Assembly: GCA_026707665.1 (NCBI GenBank)
Contig: JAPOWK010000136.1
Location: 1-51,135, forward strand
Direction: 5' to 3'
DNA from: Chloroflexota bacterium
GTDB taxonomy: Bacteria; Chloroflexota; Anaerolineae; Aggregatilineales; Phototrophicaceae
Length of the DNA: 51,135 bases
Position 1 is the stretch's first letter, and each line of letters starts with the position of its first letter. Below are positions 17,043 through 25,260 of this stretch, piece by piece. Position numbers and translations under genes: made by a program. The notes beneath the pieces were generated by a model. It had not been told where the DNA came from. It did no database searches and saw only the letters and a program-made list of their open reading frames with translations.

Positions 17043-17098
17043 CCAGCCCCCCCTCAGTTATTTTGCCTGCCAGCCCACAACCGGAAGTGGGAATTCAA

Positions 17099-18151
17099 AT
17101 GAAATCTTTCGCGCTTGTTGTCGTGTTCCTGCTGTCTGTCACTGTCGACACGCAAGAAGACATTTTGCCTTGGATAGAGGGTGGCTTGGATTGGAGCTCA
17201 GACGGCGAATACATTGCGGTCGGTACGACGGCAGGTGTTTACATACATGCAGGCGATGATCTGTCTATAGTCGGGGTGTTAGACGAAACCTTTGATGTCC
17301 GAAACTTAGCGTGGAGCAATACTGACACGCGCATAGCTTACAATGACTTTACTGGCGACCGCGTTGCCATCTGGGATTTAGCGACACGAGAGCGAACTGA
17401 AATAGAGACAGTGGGTTGGATTGGCGATGTCGAGTGGTCACCAACTGACAAGAATATTGCAGCTACTGGCGGTCATGGTGGCTTTATCAGCATTTGGGAT
17501 GTTGAAACAGGCGCTGAGCGAAACAGTATTTCATTGACGCAGTTCGCTCCAATTGGCACCCCGCTAATGACGTGGAGTCCCGATGGGCGATATATCGCTT
17601 TCGGGGCAATATCGAATGGATTCGTGATCTTCAATGCATACACAGGTCATATTTTCGACTTCATGTGGCACAAAGGAATACATAATCCGCTTCGTTGGAG
17701 TCCTGATGGCAACTTGCTTGCCGCCCGCGGCGAGCAGTTGAAGATTTGGGAAATCAATCAGATCTATCATCCGCACGATTCGGTTGATGCATTTATCGGC
17801 GATGTGGTTTACGAGCGAGCCGACGGCGGTAGTCCCAGCTGGCATCCCGATTCGACTAAAATCGCGTTCGTCGATACGGTGTGGAGCAAGGAAGATCCGT
17901 ACGACTTTACCGGCAGCCACGCCGAGATCTGGGACCTGGCTTCAAATACCAACGTGGAATTGCCCGGCGGTGTATTCATCGCATTCGCCTATAACATCTA
18001 CGATGCAATTGCATGGAGCCATGACGGAAGTAAGCTTGCAAGTATCAGCAGTGACGGTCGAATCGTGATGTGGGATGCCCGCACTTATAAGATTGTCGCT
18101 GAACATAAGGGTTATCCATCCCTTGTGGACTTGTATGCGGAGAATCACTAA
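17099..18151 (+). CDS. Secreted WD40-like beta-propeller protein
   Basis: A 350-residue protein with a hydrophobic leader (MKSFALVVVFLLSVTV). At least six repeats follow of the type W-[ST]-PDG-x-x-[IL]-A ... [IV]-W-[DE]: GLDWSSDGEYIAVG, LAWSNTDTRIAY..VAIWDLAT, VEWSPTDKNIAA..ISIWDVET, MTWSPDGRYIAF, LRWSPDGNLLAA..LKIWEIN, IAWSHDGSKLAS..IVMWDART. This predicts a six- or seven-bladed propeller outside the cytoplasm, normally a protein-binding scaffold. ATG 17099 is favoured (GGAAGTGGGAA upstream); a start at 17063 would spoil the leader. AT-richer than its neighbours. Confidence 0.8.
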   Translation: MKSFALVVVFLLSVTVDTQEDILPWIEGGLDWSSDGEYIAVGTTAGVYIHAGDDLSIVGVLDETFDVRNLAWSNTDTRIAYNDFTGDRVAIWDLATRERTEIETVGWIGDVEWSPTDKNIAATGGHGGFISIWDVETGAERNSISLTQFAPIGTPLMTWSPDGRYIAFGAISNGFVIFNAYTGHIFDFMWHKGIHNPLRWSPDGNLLAARGEQLKIWEINQIYHPHDSVDAFIGDVVYERADGGSPSWHPDSTKIAFVDTVWSKEDPYDFTGSHAEIWDLASNTNVELPGGVFIAFAYNIYDAIAWSHDGSKLASISSDGRIVMWDARTYKIVAEHKGYPSLVDLYAENH

Positions 18152-18222
18152 GCACCTAGCAATGAATAGATAACTGAAGCCTGTTGGCATTTCACGGGAC
18201 AGAATCATAGAGGATGTATAAC

Positions 18223-19380
18223 ATGAAAATCAGCAATGTCAGCACGATGGTGATGGGCACGCCCTGGCGAAATCTGCTCTTTGTCAAGGTGGAGACGGAC
18301 GACGGCTTGGTCGGCTGGGCGGAAGCCAGACCGGTCGGCGGCGTCGGTCCGGTGATCGGCTATCTCAACGAGACCGTGCCCGATTTCGCCCTGGGGCGCG
18401 ACCCCTTCAACACCGAGAATATGTGCTACCGCATGCTGCGCGAGACCTACGGGCGCGCCGGCGAGATCGCCATGACCGGCATCGCCCTGCTCGAGATCGC
18501 CTGCTGGGACATCATCGGCAAAGCGCTAAATCAGCCGGTGTATCGGCTGCTTGGTGGCGCCATGCGCGAGAAGATCAAAGCCTACGCCAATGGCTGGTAT
18601 CGCGTTGAAAGAGAGCCTGAAGCTTGGCATGCAGCGGCGAAGGACGTGGTTGACAAAGGCTATCGCGCCCTCAAGTTCGACCCCTTCGGCAGCGGCTTCT
18701 ATGAATTCACGCGCGAGGAAAAGCTCTTATCGATTTCGCTGGTAGAAGCGGTCTACGATGCCGTGGGACCCGATGTCGAACTGCTGATCGAGATGCACGG
18801 GCGCTTCAATCCGGTGACGGCGGTCGAGATCATCCGCGATCTGGCGGCATTCCGGCCCGGCTGGGTGGAAGAGCCAGTCCCGCCGGAGAACCTGCGGGCG
18901 CTGCGTGATGTGCGTGAGGTGGCGCTAGGGCTGGGAATCCCGGTGGCGACCGGCGAGCGCATCCACACGCCTTATGAATACCGCGAGCTATTCGAGCTGA
19001 ACGCGACCGATATCATCCAAACCGACACCACGCACTTCGGCGGCATCATGAACATGAAGAAATTGGCCGGCACCGCCGAGATGTATTATGTCTTGGTGGC
19101 GCCGCACAATGTCGGCGGGCCTTGCTCGACGATGGCGTCGCTGGCGGTGGCGGCGACCACGCCGAATTTCAAAATCCAGGAATACTTCAACGACTTTGCT
19201 GACCCGCCGGTCAAAGCCGTCGGCGTCGGCATGCCGGAGGTGGTCGATGGCTATTTCTCGCTGCCGGATAAACCGGGGCTGGGTGTCGATATTGACGAAG
19301 ACATCATCGCCGAATATCCGCAGCGCGAGGTGGACTTTAATCTATTCAGCGATAACTGGCACCGGCGAGATTTGAAATAG
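18223..19380 (+). CDS. Enolase-superfamily acid-sugar dehydratase/racemase
   Basis: A 385-residue member of the mandelate racemase/muconate lactonising group. The capping domain (residues 1-~125) is followed by a barrel with candidate base LKFDPFG, metal ligands in LLIEMHGRF, EEPVPPEN and ATGER, and a terminal acid/base H in APHNVGGP. These features fit dehydration of an aldonic or aldaric acid, although the exact sugar acid cannot be read from motifs. ATG 18223 is preferred over 18214, because AGAGG ends nine bases before it and the second start destroys no family residues. With the GH4 enzyme it points to uronic/aldonic acid catabolism. Confidence 0.82.
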   Translation: MKISNVSTMVMGTPWRNLLFVKVETDDGLVGWAEARPVGGVGPVIGYLNETVPDFALGRDPFNTENMCYRMLRETYGRAGEIAMTGIALLEIACWDIIGKALNQPVYRLLGGAMREKIKAYANGWYRVEREPEAWHAAAKDVVDKGYRALKFDPFGSGFYEFTREEKLLSISLVEAVYDAVGPDVELLIEMHGRFNPVTAVEIIRDLAAFRPGWVEEPVPPENLRALRDVREVALGLGIPVATGERIHTPYEYRELFELNATDIIQTDTTHFGGIMNMKKLAGTAEMYYVLVAPHNVGGPCSTMASLAVAATTPNFKIQEYFNDFADPPVKAVGVGMPEVVDGYFSLPDKPGLGVDIDEDIIAEYPQREVDFNLFSDNWHRRDLK

Positions 19381-19389
19381 CGCGGGCGG

Positions 19390-19962
19390 CTAGGCTTCGG
19401 CAATTTCGATGCCGCGATAAACTTGCGCCAGCGAAAGCTCGCAATCGAGCATTGGCAGCGGAATCACAGCTTCGGCATTGTTGAAAATCTGCAGATGCCA
19501 GCCCTCTTGTGAACGCGTGTATAAGTCGGCGCGGGGTCGGTCCTGGTCGACGATCAGGTAGCCTTTGATCGAGGGTACTTCACCATAGTAGCCGAGTTTG
19601 TCGACGCGGTCTCGCATCGCGCTGGACGACGAAGTAACTTCGACGACGAAAACCGGGTTGAGCAGCGTCAGCTCGCTCTCATCCTCGTATATTTCGTCAT
19701 GGCCAACAATGCATAAATCGGGATAGACGTAGCGATGCTCTCTGATGCGAATGCGCATGTTGCTGCTATGAAATACAAAATTCAAAAGATTGACCAGGCT
19801 GCCAAGCGCTAGCGCTATATTCATCGCGATTTTGCTGTGTTTGCCGGATCCACCGCTCATTTCGATGATCTCTCCATCAATGAACTCATGCCTGATTTCC
19901 TGGCGTTCTTCCCATTCGAGATATTCGGCGACGGTCATCGTACGCTCGGTTTGGACAGCCAT
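19390..19962 (-). CDS. Uma2-family (DUF820) putative restriction-like endonuclease
   Basis: A 190-residue protein of the Uma2 family, predicted PD-(D/E)xK-fold nucleases that are strongly expanded in Cyanobacteria and Chloroflexota. Family marks: MTVAEYLEWEE at the N-terminus, HEFIDGEIIEMSGGSGKHSKIAMNI, YVYPDLCIV (the PD), PVFVVEVTSSSSAMRD (E-V-x-S) and KLGYYGEVPSIKGYLIVDQ. All core residues are present, so it appears intact. Biological role unknown; often mobile. It converges with the enolase-superfamily gene (stops 10 bases apart) and borders the MNT-HEPN region. Confidence 0.85.
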   Translation of the reverse strand: MAVQTERTMTVAEYLEWEERQEIRHEFIDGEIIEMSGGSGKHSKIAMNIALALGSLVNLLNFVFHSSNMRIRIREHRYVYPDLCIVGHDEIYEDESELTLLNPVFVVEVTSSSSAMRDRVDKLGYYGEVPSIKGYLIVDQDRPRADLYTRSQEGWHLQIFNNAEAVIPLPMLDCELSLAQVYRGIEIAEA

Positions 19963-20022
19963 ATCAAACCTCGACCAATCTATAGTCGAGAACAGTATAA
20001 CATGCGTGGAGATACGCTGAAA

Positions 20023-20379
20023 TCAAGCCCTTGCTTCGCTGTCGTCCAGTGAGGACAGTATCGCGTTGACGGCTGCTTTCAAGCTTGGCAATTCTTCTTG
20101 TGACGCCTGCCAGGCGACAAAAATTTCAGTATTGTGATACTGATGTATGAGCACATCGCGAAAGCGGGCTTATTGGCGCCATGGAATTTGCGGCAGTGAT
20201 GCCGTCAGTTCATCGTTGAGTTGTTTGACTGCTTCGCCGATGACCAGAAATCAGAAGCTGACCGCATCCTGGTGCAAATTAGAATGCATGAAAGCGTCGC
20301 GGCCGAACGAGACATAGTCCTCAATTCGCGCGATTCGCTCCAGAATATGTTGGCAGTAATCTGGTAGTGGTCTTGTCAC
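20023..20379 (-). pseudogene. HEPN-family (DUF86/HepT-like) toxin, interrupted by two in-frame stops
   Basis: Read from a GTG (20379) that overlaps the MNT stop as GTGA, the frame gives YCQHILERIARIEDYVSFGR, then DAFMHSNLHQDAVSF, a TGA, FLVIGEAVKQLNDELTASLP, QIPWRQ, a TAA, then ARFRDVLIHQYHNTEIFVAW to the natural end. Total length (~118 codons) is normal for DUF86 and the frame is otherwise unbroken. The RNase motif RDVLIH (R-x4-H) is downstream of both stops, so no active toxin can be made without read-through. Its partner MNT gene is intact. Confidence 0.85.
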
Positions 20380-20684
20380 AGTTCTTGCGCTTCGCTAATC
20401 ACGGCATCTCTTTGAAAGGGACGCAGCGCTCTACGCGGAGCTACGTCAACTTTGCAGCCAAGCAAATCCTCCAACCCCACAAGAAGACCTGGGTGATCCA
20501 ACAGCGAGTACTCTTCCTCAAAGTCAACAAGGAAATCGATATCGCTGTCCTTATGCATCTCCCCGCGCACAATCGAGCCGAACACGGACACCTGGCGCGC
20601 GCGATGTTGGCGTGCCAACTCCATGATCTGCAGCCGCAGACGGCGGATGTCTTCTAGGGTGTAGAAGGGGTTTGCTTCTTCCAT
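20376..20684 (-). CDS. MNT-type nucleotidyltransferase (antitoxin), copy 1
   Basis: A 102-residue minimal nucleotidyltransferase: SVFGSIVRGEMHKDSDIDFLVDF carries the GS loop (G36-S37) and the metal-binding D48-x-D50. In MntA-HepT systems this enzyme silences the HEPN RNase by adenylylating it. Here the enzyme is complete but the cognate HEPN gene immediately downstream (4-base overlap) is interrupted. It starts four bases after the stop of the second HEPN gene, so the four genes form one minus-strand array. Confidence 0.88.
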   Translation of the reverse strand: MEEANPFYTLEDIRRLRLQIMELARQHRARQVSVFGSIVRGEMHKDSDIDFLVDFEEEYSLLDHPGLLVGLEDLLGCKVDVAPRRALRPFQRDAVISEAQEL

Positions 20685-20687
20685 GCG

Positions 20688-21032
20688 TTAGCCCCCATTC
20701 AGGTCTTGCAGCAGGGCGGTGACACCCGCTTTCAAGGCGGGCAGGTCTTCTTGCGAATACTGCCACACCCATTCCATCACCACCTTATCATATTGGTGAA
20801 TTAGCATATCGCGGAAACCCGCGAACCCTCTCCACGATACTTGCGTTTGTTGCTCTAGTAGTGAGTTATCCTACCGCTTTATCGCTTCGCCTATCACTTC
20901 AAAGCAACGGATGACCGCGTCCTGCTGCCAATCTGTATCCAAGAATGCCTGACGTCCTTGCGCTGTGTAACGTTCAATGCGTTCAATACGATCTAGGATA
21001 ACGTGGAGATGCGGTCGAGCGTCCCTACTCAT
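20688..21032 (-). pseudogene. Second HEPN-family (DUF86) toxin, interrupted by one in-frame stop
   Basis: From ATG 21032 (overlapping the MNT copy-2 stop as ATGA) the frame reads MSRDARPHLHVILDRIERIE, then RYTAQGRQAFLDTDWQQDAV, IRCFEVIGEAIKR, a TAG, DNSLLEQQTQVSWRGFAGFR, then DMLIHQYDKVVMEWVWQ to NGG and stop. The single TAG is one base from TTG (Leu). The catalytic RDMLIH lies after the stop. Otherwise full length (114 codons), so decay is recent or the stop is a point mutation. Confidence 0.85.
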
Positions 21033-21337
21033 AGTTCCTGGACTTCCGCCAAGACTCTATCTAGGAATTCCTTACGCAGTACCCGCCGATCAACCAGGTC
21101 GATATCGCAGGCCAGCAATTCCCTCAAGTCTTGCAGAAGAAGAATATGATCCGTCAATCTAGCGCTCTCTTCAAACTCAACCAGGAAATCGACATCGCTA
21201 TCGGCATTCATCTCGCCGCGCACAATCGAGCCAAACACCGATATCTGGCGCGCGCGATATTGGCGTGCCAACTCCATGATCTGCGGGCGCAGACGCCGGA
21301 TGTCTTCTATAGTGCGTATCCTCGTCGATTCAGCCAC
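21029..21337 (-). CDS. MNT-type nucleotidyltransferase (antitoxin), copy 2
   Basis: A 102-residue paralogue of copy 1 (shared IEDIRRLR..IMELARQ.RARQ.SVFGSIVRGEM). D48 and D50 are retained in ADSDVDFLVEF. It is intact, with ATG at 21337. The next gene, its HEPN partner, has one in-frame stop. Divergence between the two MNT copies in the C-terminal half (SARLTDHILLLQDL against EYSLLDHPGLLVGL) indicates two separate acquisitions or an old duplication. Confidence 0.88.
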   Translation of the reverse strand: MAESTRIRTIEDIRRLRPQIMELARQYRARQISVFGSIVRGEMNADSDVDFLVEFEESARLTDHILLLQDLRELLACDIDLVDRRVLRKEFLDRVLAEVQEL

Positions 21338-21393
21338 GTTATAAGCTTTGCTTTTGCTTCTGCTCGCGCCCTCGGTCTATCACAGCCGCCGCT

Positions 21394-22776
21394 CTAACCG
21401 TCAGCCAGGATGCGATCAACCGAATCGGCCAGCTGGCGCAGATTGTTGACCAGGAAGACGTTGTCGGCGTACATGCTATATTCCCACATGTCGCTGTCGC
21501 CAGTGCCCCACTGGCGGCGCGGCTCGGGGCAGAACCAGATGAGGCGCCTGCCTTTGCGCTGCATCTCTTGAGCGATATCAAGACGCGGATCGTTGTAGTT
21601 ATTGCGCCCGTCGCCGAATAAGATGATGGTGCTGCGGCTGTCGACCAGGTGCATATGTTCCTTCCGGAAGCGGCTGAGGCTGTTGCCCAGATCGGTGCTG
21701 TAATAGCCGGGCGGATTCTCCGTCATGATTCGGGCGACCGCCTCGCGCGGGGCGAGCTCGGCCATAGTGGTGCTGACATCGACGAGATCGTGGATGAAAA
21801 TGAAGCTATGCGTGCGCCGCACCTGATCGGAAAGTTCATAGACAAGCGTAAGCAGGAATTCGACCGCGTAGCGCATCGAAGTGCTCAAGTCGCAGACCAG
21901 GATCAGGCTGGGCTTCTTGTGCCGCTTGCGAAACTGCGCCTCCATCGGCACACCGCCGTAGCGCATATTCTTGCGGATAGTCTTGCGCGGGTCAAATTGA
22001 CCCGATTTGGCGCGCTTCTGCCGTAGCGCCGCCCGCGTGCGCAAGCGCGCCGCCAGCCGCCGCACCTCGTCGCGCACGTCTTCGATGTCGCCGCTGGACA
22101 AGCGCTGCAAGGGCACATCAAGCAGGTCGGGGCGCTCGCGCGGTTCTTGCTCCGCCATCTGTTCCGCCAGCGTCGCACCGACATGCTGCGAGATTTGCTC
22201 CGACAAGCCTTGCATGTTTTCGCGCAGCATCTCCTCCAATTCAGCCAGCGCTTCTTCGCTCATACCCAGCGCCGCCAGTTCTTCGAGCAAGTCGTCAAGC
22301 ATGCGCTCGAGCTGCGTGATGCCCGCCTGCCGGTTCATACGCCGCTCGAACCAGGAGCGCATATACATCTCATCGCCTTGTGGCAAGCCAGAAGAGTCGC
22401 CCAACTGTTGCAGCTCCTCATCGCTGAAATCCTGCCCTTCCAGCAAACGCCGCAGTAGATCGCGTAAGGCGTCCAACTCGCCCATCAGCGAGCGCATTGC
22501 TTCGTTCAGGAGCGCACGCTGATCTTCGGACAATTGCTCAAGGATGTTTTGCAGCGGTGGCTTGTTGTTCTTGAAAAACAGCGGGAAGAAATACTCGAAG
22601 ACTGGCTGGTCACGCTGGTTCTTCACCAGTGTGGCCTTCAACGTGTTCTTGAAGGTCGCCATCTGGCGCGCGCCCGTTTCATCGACGCCGAACATGGCGT
22701 CCTGGCTTTCCGCCAGAGAGACGCGAAGGCCCGCAGCGCGCAGGGCGCGGATGAATTCAATCATTCGTTTTTGCAT
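21394..22776 (-). CDS. CoxE-like VWA-domain protein
   Basis: A 460-residue cytoplasmic protein. The first ~100 residues begin MQKRMIEFIRALRAAGLRVS, the usual CoxE-like opening. The middle is helical, acidic and coiled (residues ~95-235). The C-terminal VWA domain has the MIDAS motif in VCDLSTSMRY (D-x-S-x-S) and later ILFGDGRNNY. Such proteins partner with a MoxR AAA+ ATPase to remodel or insert metal into target enzymes. A MoxR gene is present at 29951-30898, about 7 kb away on the same strand rather than adjacent. ATG 22776 is chosen; an upstream extension to 22968 lacks family similarity and would overlap the divergent promoter region. Confidence 0.8.
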   Translation of the reverse strand: MQKRMIEFIRALRAAGLRVSLAESQDAMFGVDETGARQMATFKNTLKATLVKNQRDQPVFEYFFPLFFKNNKPPLQNILEQLSEDQRALLNEAMRSLMGELDALRDLLRRLLEGQDFSDEELQQLGDSSGLPQGDEMYMRSWFERRMNRQAGITQLERMLDDLLEELAALGMSEEALAELEEMLRENMQGLSEQISQHVGATLAEQMAEQEPRERPDLLDVPLQRLSSGDIEDVRDEVRRLAARLRTRAALRQKRAKSGQFDPRKTIRKNMRYGGVPMEAQFRKRHKKPSLILVCDLSTSMRYAVEFLLTLVYELSDQVRRTHSFIFIHDLVDVSTTMAELAPREAVARIMTENPPGYYSTDLGNSLSRFRKEHMHLVDSRSTIILFGDGRNNYNDPRLDIAQEMQRKGRRLIWFCPEPRRQWGTGDSDMWEYSMYADNVFLVNNLRQLADSVDRILADG

Positions 22777-22912
22777 GAGCGCGGACCTTGCTGCTATGCG
22801 GCGTAGGGGATTTATCTCAAATGGTAATCCATTCAGGCGCGCTTGGCAAAATTGTTCCCGCGCGGCTGGAGCAGCGATCGTCGCCAAGTCGCCTTTCATC
22901 TTTCGCCTTATA

Positions 22913-24163
22913 ATGCGTACTGATTGCAAGGACAGGAATCCGTCAGAAGAGATCGTCTTGCGCGGCAAATCTCATGCAGTGACAATCGCCATTCTGCTCT
23001 CGCTGATTTTGCCCAGCTTCGGTTCGGCGCAGAGCCTGCTCAACCCGGAGGGCGCCCCCCGTTATGGCAATCACGCGCTGGCGCCCGGTTTCAGTCCAGC
23101 GCCCGCGAGATTCAACGGGCTTAGCGGCGGCGATATCGCCGTGAAATCGCTAAACCTGGGCGACAATTGCCTTGGCTACGCCGCGAGCGATCCCGATTTT
23201 CTCATTGAGCTGAGCGAGGAATTCAGCCGCATCACCTTCTTGAATGCCAGCGCCGAAGACACGACGCTGATCATCAACTTGCCGAACGGCAGCTGGGCTT
23301 GCAATGACGATACCAATGGGCTGAATCCGGCCTTGGTCTTCCACAATGCGCCGCCGGGACCTTATCAAGTCTGGATAGGCAGCTACGCCGCTGAGACCAC
23401 CGACCAGAGCGTGCTCTATATATCGGAAGCGGGACCGGAGGCGCTGCCCACAACGGCGACTGGTCCCGACCCCGGGCGCGATCCCCTATACGGCGAGACA
23501 TCGCTGTCGCCCCTTTTCCAGCCAACGCCCTTTACGATTCAATTCATCGGCGGCGGTCGCAATCCGGTCGCCGATTATGTCGACGGCGAGGGGTGCCGCG
23601 GTTATGTTTCGGAGGCGCCCGATTTCAGCGTTTATCTTAGCGACGCATTCACGGAGATTTGGTTCGCGGTCCACAGCCCGGCCGATATGACGCTGTTGGT
23701 GAACGCCGCCGATGGCAGTTGGCTTTGCAGCGATGACTACCTGGGCGTCAATCCGGCTGTCGGCTTACATTTCCCGCTGTCGGGGCTTTACGATGTCTGG
23801 CTTGGCAGCGCGGCTGAAGGCAATTATGCCGCCGGCATCTTTTATGTGGCGGAGAAAGATCCGGCGCCCTCCCTGGATTTCCGCATCGACGCCAGTTGCG
23901 AGGGCATGCTGGACACAGCACTGAGAGTCGGCGCTGTCGCCCTGGTGACTGCGGCGGCCGGCTCGGGGATTGTTGGCTACATCGCGCCAGAAACAGGCAG
24001 CACCTCCGTTTTCCTGGCGCCGGCTGGCAGCGCGCTCAGCCTAGTAGGCGGTCCCGTTTGCGCGGAAGAGCATCGCTGGTGGCGCGCGGACCTGGGAGGC
24101 GGGCGCTTCGGCTGGGTGGCGGACGGCGATGCATCGACGCGCTGGCTCGAACCTCAGCCGTGA
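22913..24163 (+). CDS. Secreted protein with two PPC-like repeats and SH3-like tail
   Basis: A 416-residue exported protein. A leader (hydrophobic about residues 22-39, ending GSAQ) precedes two homologous ~110-residue units. Unit 1 contains LGDNCLGYAASDPDFLIELS, LIINLPNGSWACNDD and YQVWIGSY; unit 2 contains GEGCRGYVSEAPDFSVYLS, LLVNAADGSWLCSDD and YDVWLGSA. Each unit has one cysteine pair (C-x-GY and W-x-C), likely a disulfide, and a calcium-binding-like DD. The tail (LRVGAVALVTAAAG ... FGWVADGDASTRWL) resembles an SH3-type domain. The ligand is unknown. ATG 22913 is divergent from the VWA gene 136 bases away. Confidence 0.7.
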   Translation: MRTDCKDRNPSEEIVLRGKSHAVTIAILLSLILPSFGSAQSLLNPEGAPRYGNHALAPGFSPAPARFNGLSGGDIAVKSLNLGDNCLGYAASDPDFLIELSEEFSRITFLNASAEDTTLIINLPNGSWACNDDTNGLNPALVFHNAPPGPYQVWIGSYAAETTDQSVLYISEAGPEALPTTATGPDPGRDPLYGETSLSPLFQPTPFTIQFIGGGRNPVADYVDGEGCRGYVSEAPDFSVYLSDAFTEIWFAVHSPADMTLLVNAADGSWLCSDDYLGVNPAVGLHFPLSGLYDVWLGSAAEGNYAAGIFYVAEKDPAPSLDFRIDASCEGMLDTALRVGAVALVTAAAGSGIVGYIAPETGSTSVFLAPAGSALSLVGGPVCAEEHRWWRADLGGGRFGWVADGDASTRWLEPQP

Positions 24164-24194
24164 GCGAAACCATCAGGTAAGCCGAAGGCCGAAT

Positions 24195-24518
24195 TTAGTT
24201 GCCGCAAATGGCGACGACCAGCCCATTGCTCCAGCCATACTTGGCGTCCATCTTGGATTTGACAGCGGCGATGAGCGCGGCGTCGGCAGGAAATGAGGCA
24301 CTGCCTTCCAGATAGGCCGCGTCATCATCCCAGTCTTGCCCCAAGCGGAAGCGAACAGCGGGATCAGCGCGAATGTTCCGCACCCAGTGGGCGGCTTCGC
24401 GTTTCTCCGAAACGAGATAGTAGCAGCCCTCATGCTCCACATACCAGATTTCAATCTCGTGGCGCGCGCCGCTGCGGTGTCCCGTCGTGCGGAGGTAGAG
24501 GTACTTGTCTTTTTTCAC
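24195..24518 (-). CDS. Deazaflavin-dependent nitroreductase-like small protein
   Basis: A 107-residue split-barrel flavin-type protein of the DDN/nitroreductase-like group: YLYLRTTGHRSGARHEIEIWYVEHEGCYYLVSEK, then HWVRNIRADPAVRFRLG. This is the usual Asn-Pro/Asp-Pro region preceding the C-terminal strand. The GTG at 24518 is preferred: GAGGAAA lies seven bases upstream, while an ATG at 24584 would add 22 residues without family match. Family members bind F420, FMN or related cofactors; whether this short form binds any is unknown. A larger relative lies at 29250-29873. Confidence 0.7.
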   Translation of the reverse strand: MKKDKYLYLRTTGHRSGARHEIEIWYVEHEGCYYLVSEKREAAHWVRNIRADPAVRFRLGQDWDDDAAYLEGSASFPADAALIAAVKSKMDAKYGWSNGLVVAICGN

Positions 24519-24643
24519 GATTTGCTTTCCTCTAGCTGCTGTCAGCGTCAAGACGCGCTTGTAACATAGCGTTTGGTTTGGCAAAACGTTGCGGCAAGGA
24601 GTTGAGTTGGTAGCCGGATTCAGTGACTTGCTCGGAATACTTC

Positions 24644-24988
24644 ATGCATACTGTAGTGGAAATGGAAAACTTTAGCAGTAGTGCCAAGGCGGCCAATGTT
24701 ACTGAAAATGAGGTTGACGAAATTGTATCTTATTTGGCGTTAAACCCAACTGTTGGTCGGGCAATCCCAAGAACCGGTGGCGCTCGCAAGTTCCGCTATC
24801 GCAGTCGGGGAAGGGGAAAACGAGGCGGCTATCGAGTTATTACATTCTACACCGGGACTGACATTCCGGTCTTTCTCATCGACATTTTCGCAAAAGGTGA
24901 TAAGATAGACTTGACAATGCGAGAACGCAACGAGCTAAAGATGGTTCTTGGTCAGGTTGCAGAGGCGTATAGACGGAGGCAGCGATGA
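24644..24988 (+). CDS. RelE/HigB-like toxin (type II toxin-antitoxin)
   Basis: A 114-residue protein of the RelE-like 'addiction module toxin' type. MHTVVEMENFSS at the start, then EIVSYLALNPTVGRAIPRTGGARKFRY, GRGKRGGYRVITFYTG, PVFLIDIFAKGDKIDLTMRERNEL. These are the family's basic catalytic strand (RKFRY..GRGKRGG) and the KGDK/NEL C-terminal helix. Such proteins cleave ribosome-bound mRNA. ATG 24644 matches the family's usual M-x-TVVE start. The stop overlaps the next gene's ATG (ATGA), as in many toxin-first TA pairs. AT-richer than its surroundings. Confidence 0.82.
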   Translation: MHTVVEMENFSSSAKAANVTENEVDEIVSYLALNPTVGRAIPRTGGARKFRYRSRGRGKRGGYRVITFYTGTDIPVFLIDIFAKGDKIDLTMRERNELKMVLGQVAEAYRRRQR

Positions 24989-25251
24989 GTAAAGCGGGAA
25001 AACGACTGCTTCGCGGCGCTTACCAGGCCTTGGCATTTGCCGAAGGCAAAGCCCAACCGGGCACTTACCGTATTCACCATCCCGATACGACAGGCGCACA
25101 GATCTCAGAACCGATTACCGACCTCGACGATGCCGATATATTGCTTGACAATGGCGCTACTGAAGAGCCGGCCACTGGAAAGAGGAGGACTACCAGTGTG
25201 CTTGGGAATACACAAGTTGACTCTAATCTCCCTGTTACGGGTCAACAGTAG
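24985..25251 (+). CDS. Putative antitoxin lacking the expected helix-turn-helix
   Basis: An 88-residue product starting in the ATGA overlap with the RelE-like toxin. The first ~33 residues (MSKAGKRLLRGAYQALAFAEGKAQPGTYRIH) match the N-terminal helix of the XRE-type antitoxins that usually follow this toxin type. Beyond residue ~35, however, the expected DNA-binding helix-turn-helix is missing. The remainder (acidic DLDDADILLDNGATEEP, then a Thr/Asn/Gln-rich tail) is unlike any antitoxin I know. The other forward frames do not restore an HTH, so this is a truncated or replaced C-terminus rather than a simple frameshift. Confidence 0.6.
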   Translation: MSKAGKRLLRGAYQALAFAEGKAQPGTYRIHHPDTTGAQISEPITDLDDADILLDNGATEEPATGKRRTTSVLGNTQVDSNLPVTGQQ

Positions 25252-25260
25252 AAGTCGCCA

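Noticed and set aside
20023..21032. Stop-codon recoding in both HEPN genes
   Set aside because: Three different stop codons (TGA, TAA, TAG) are involved and normal genes here use all of them. No selenocysteine or pyrrolysine context is visible, so mutation is simpler.
22777..22968. Longer N-terminus for the CoxE-like VWA protein
   Set aside because: The extra 64 residues show no family similarity and would overlap the start region of the divergent secreted-protein gene; MQKRMIEFIRALR is the natural family start.
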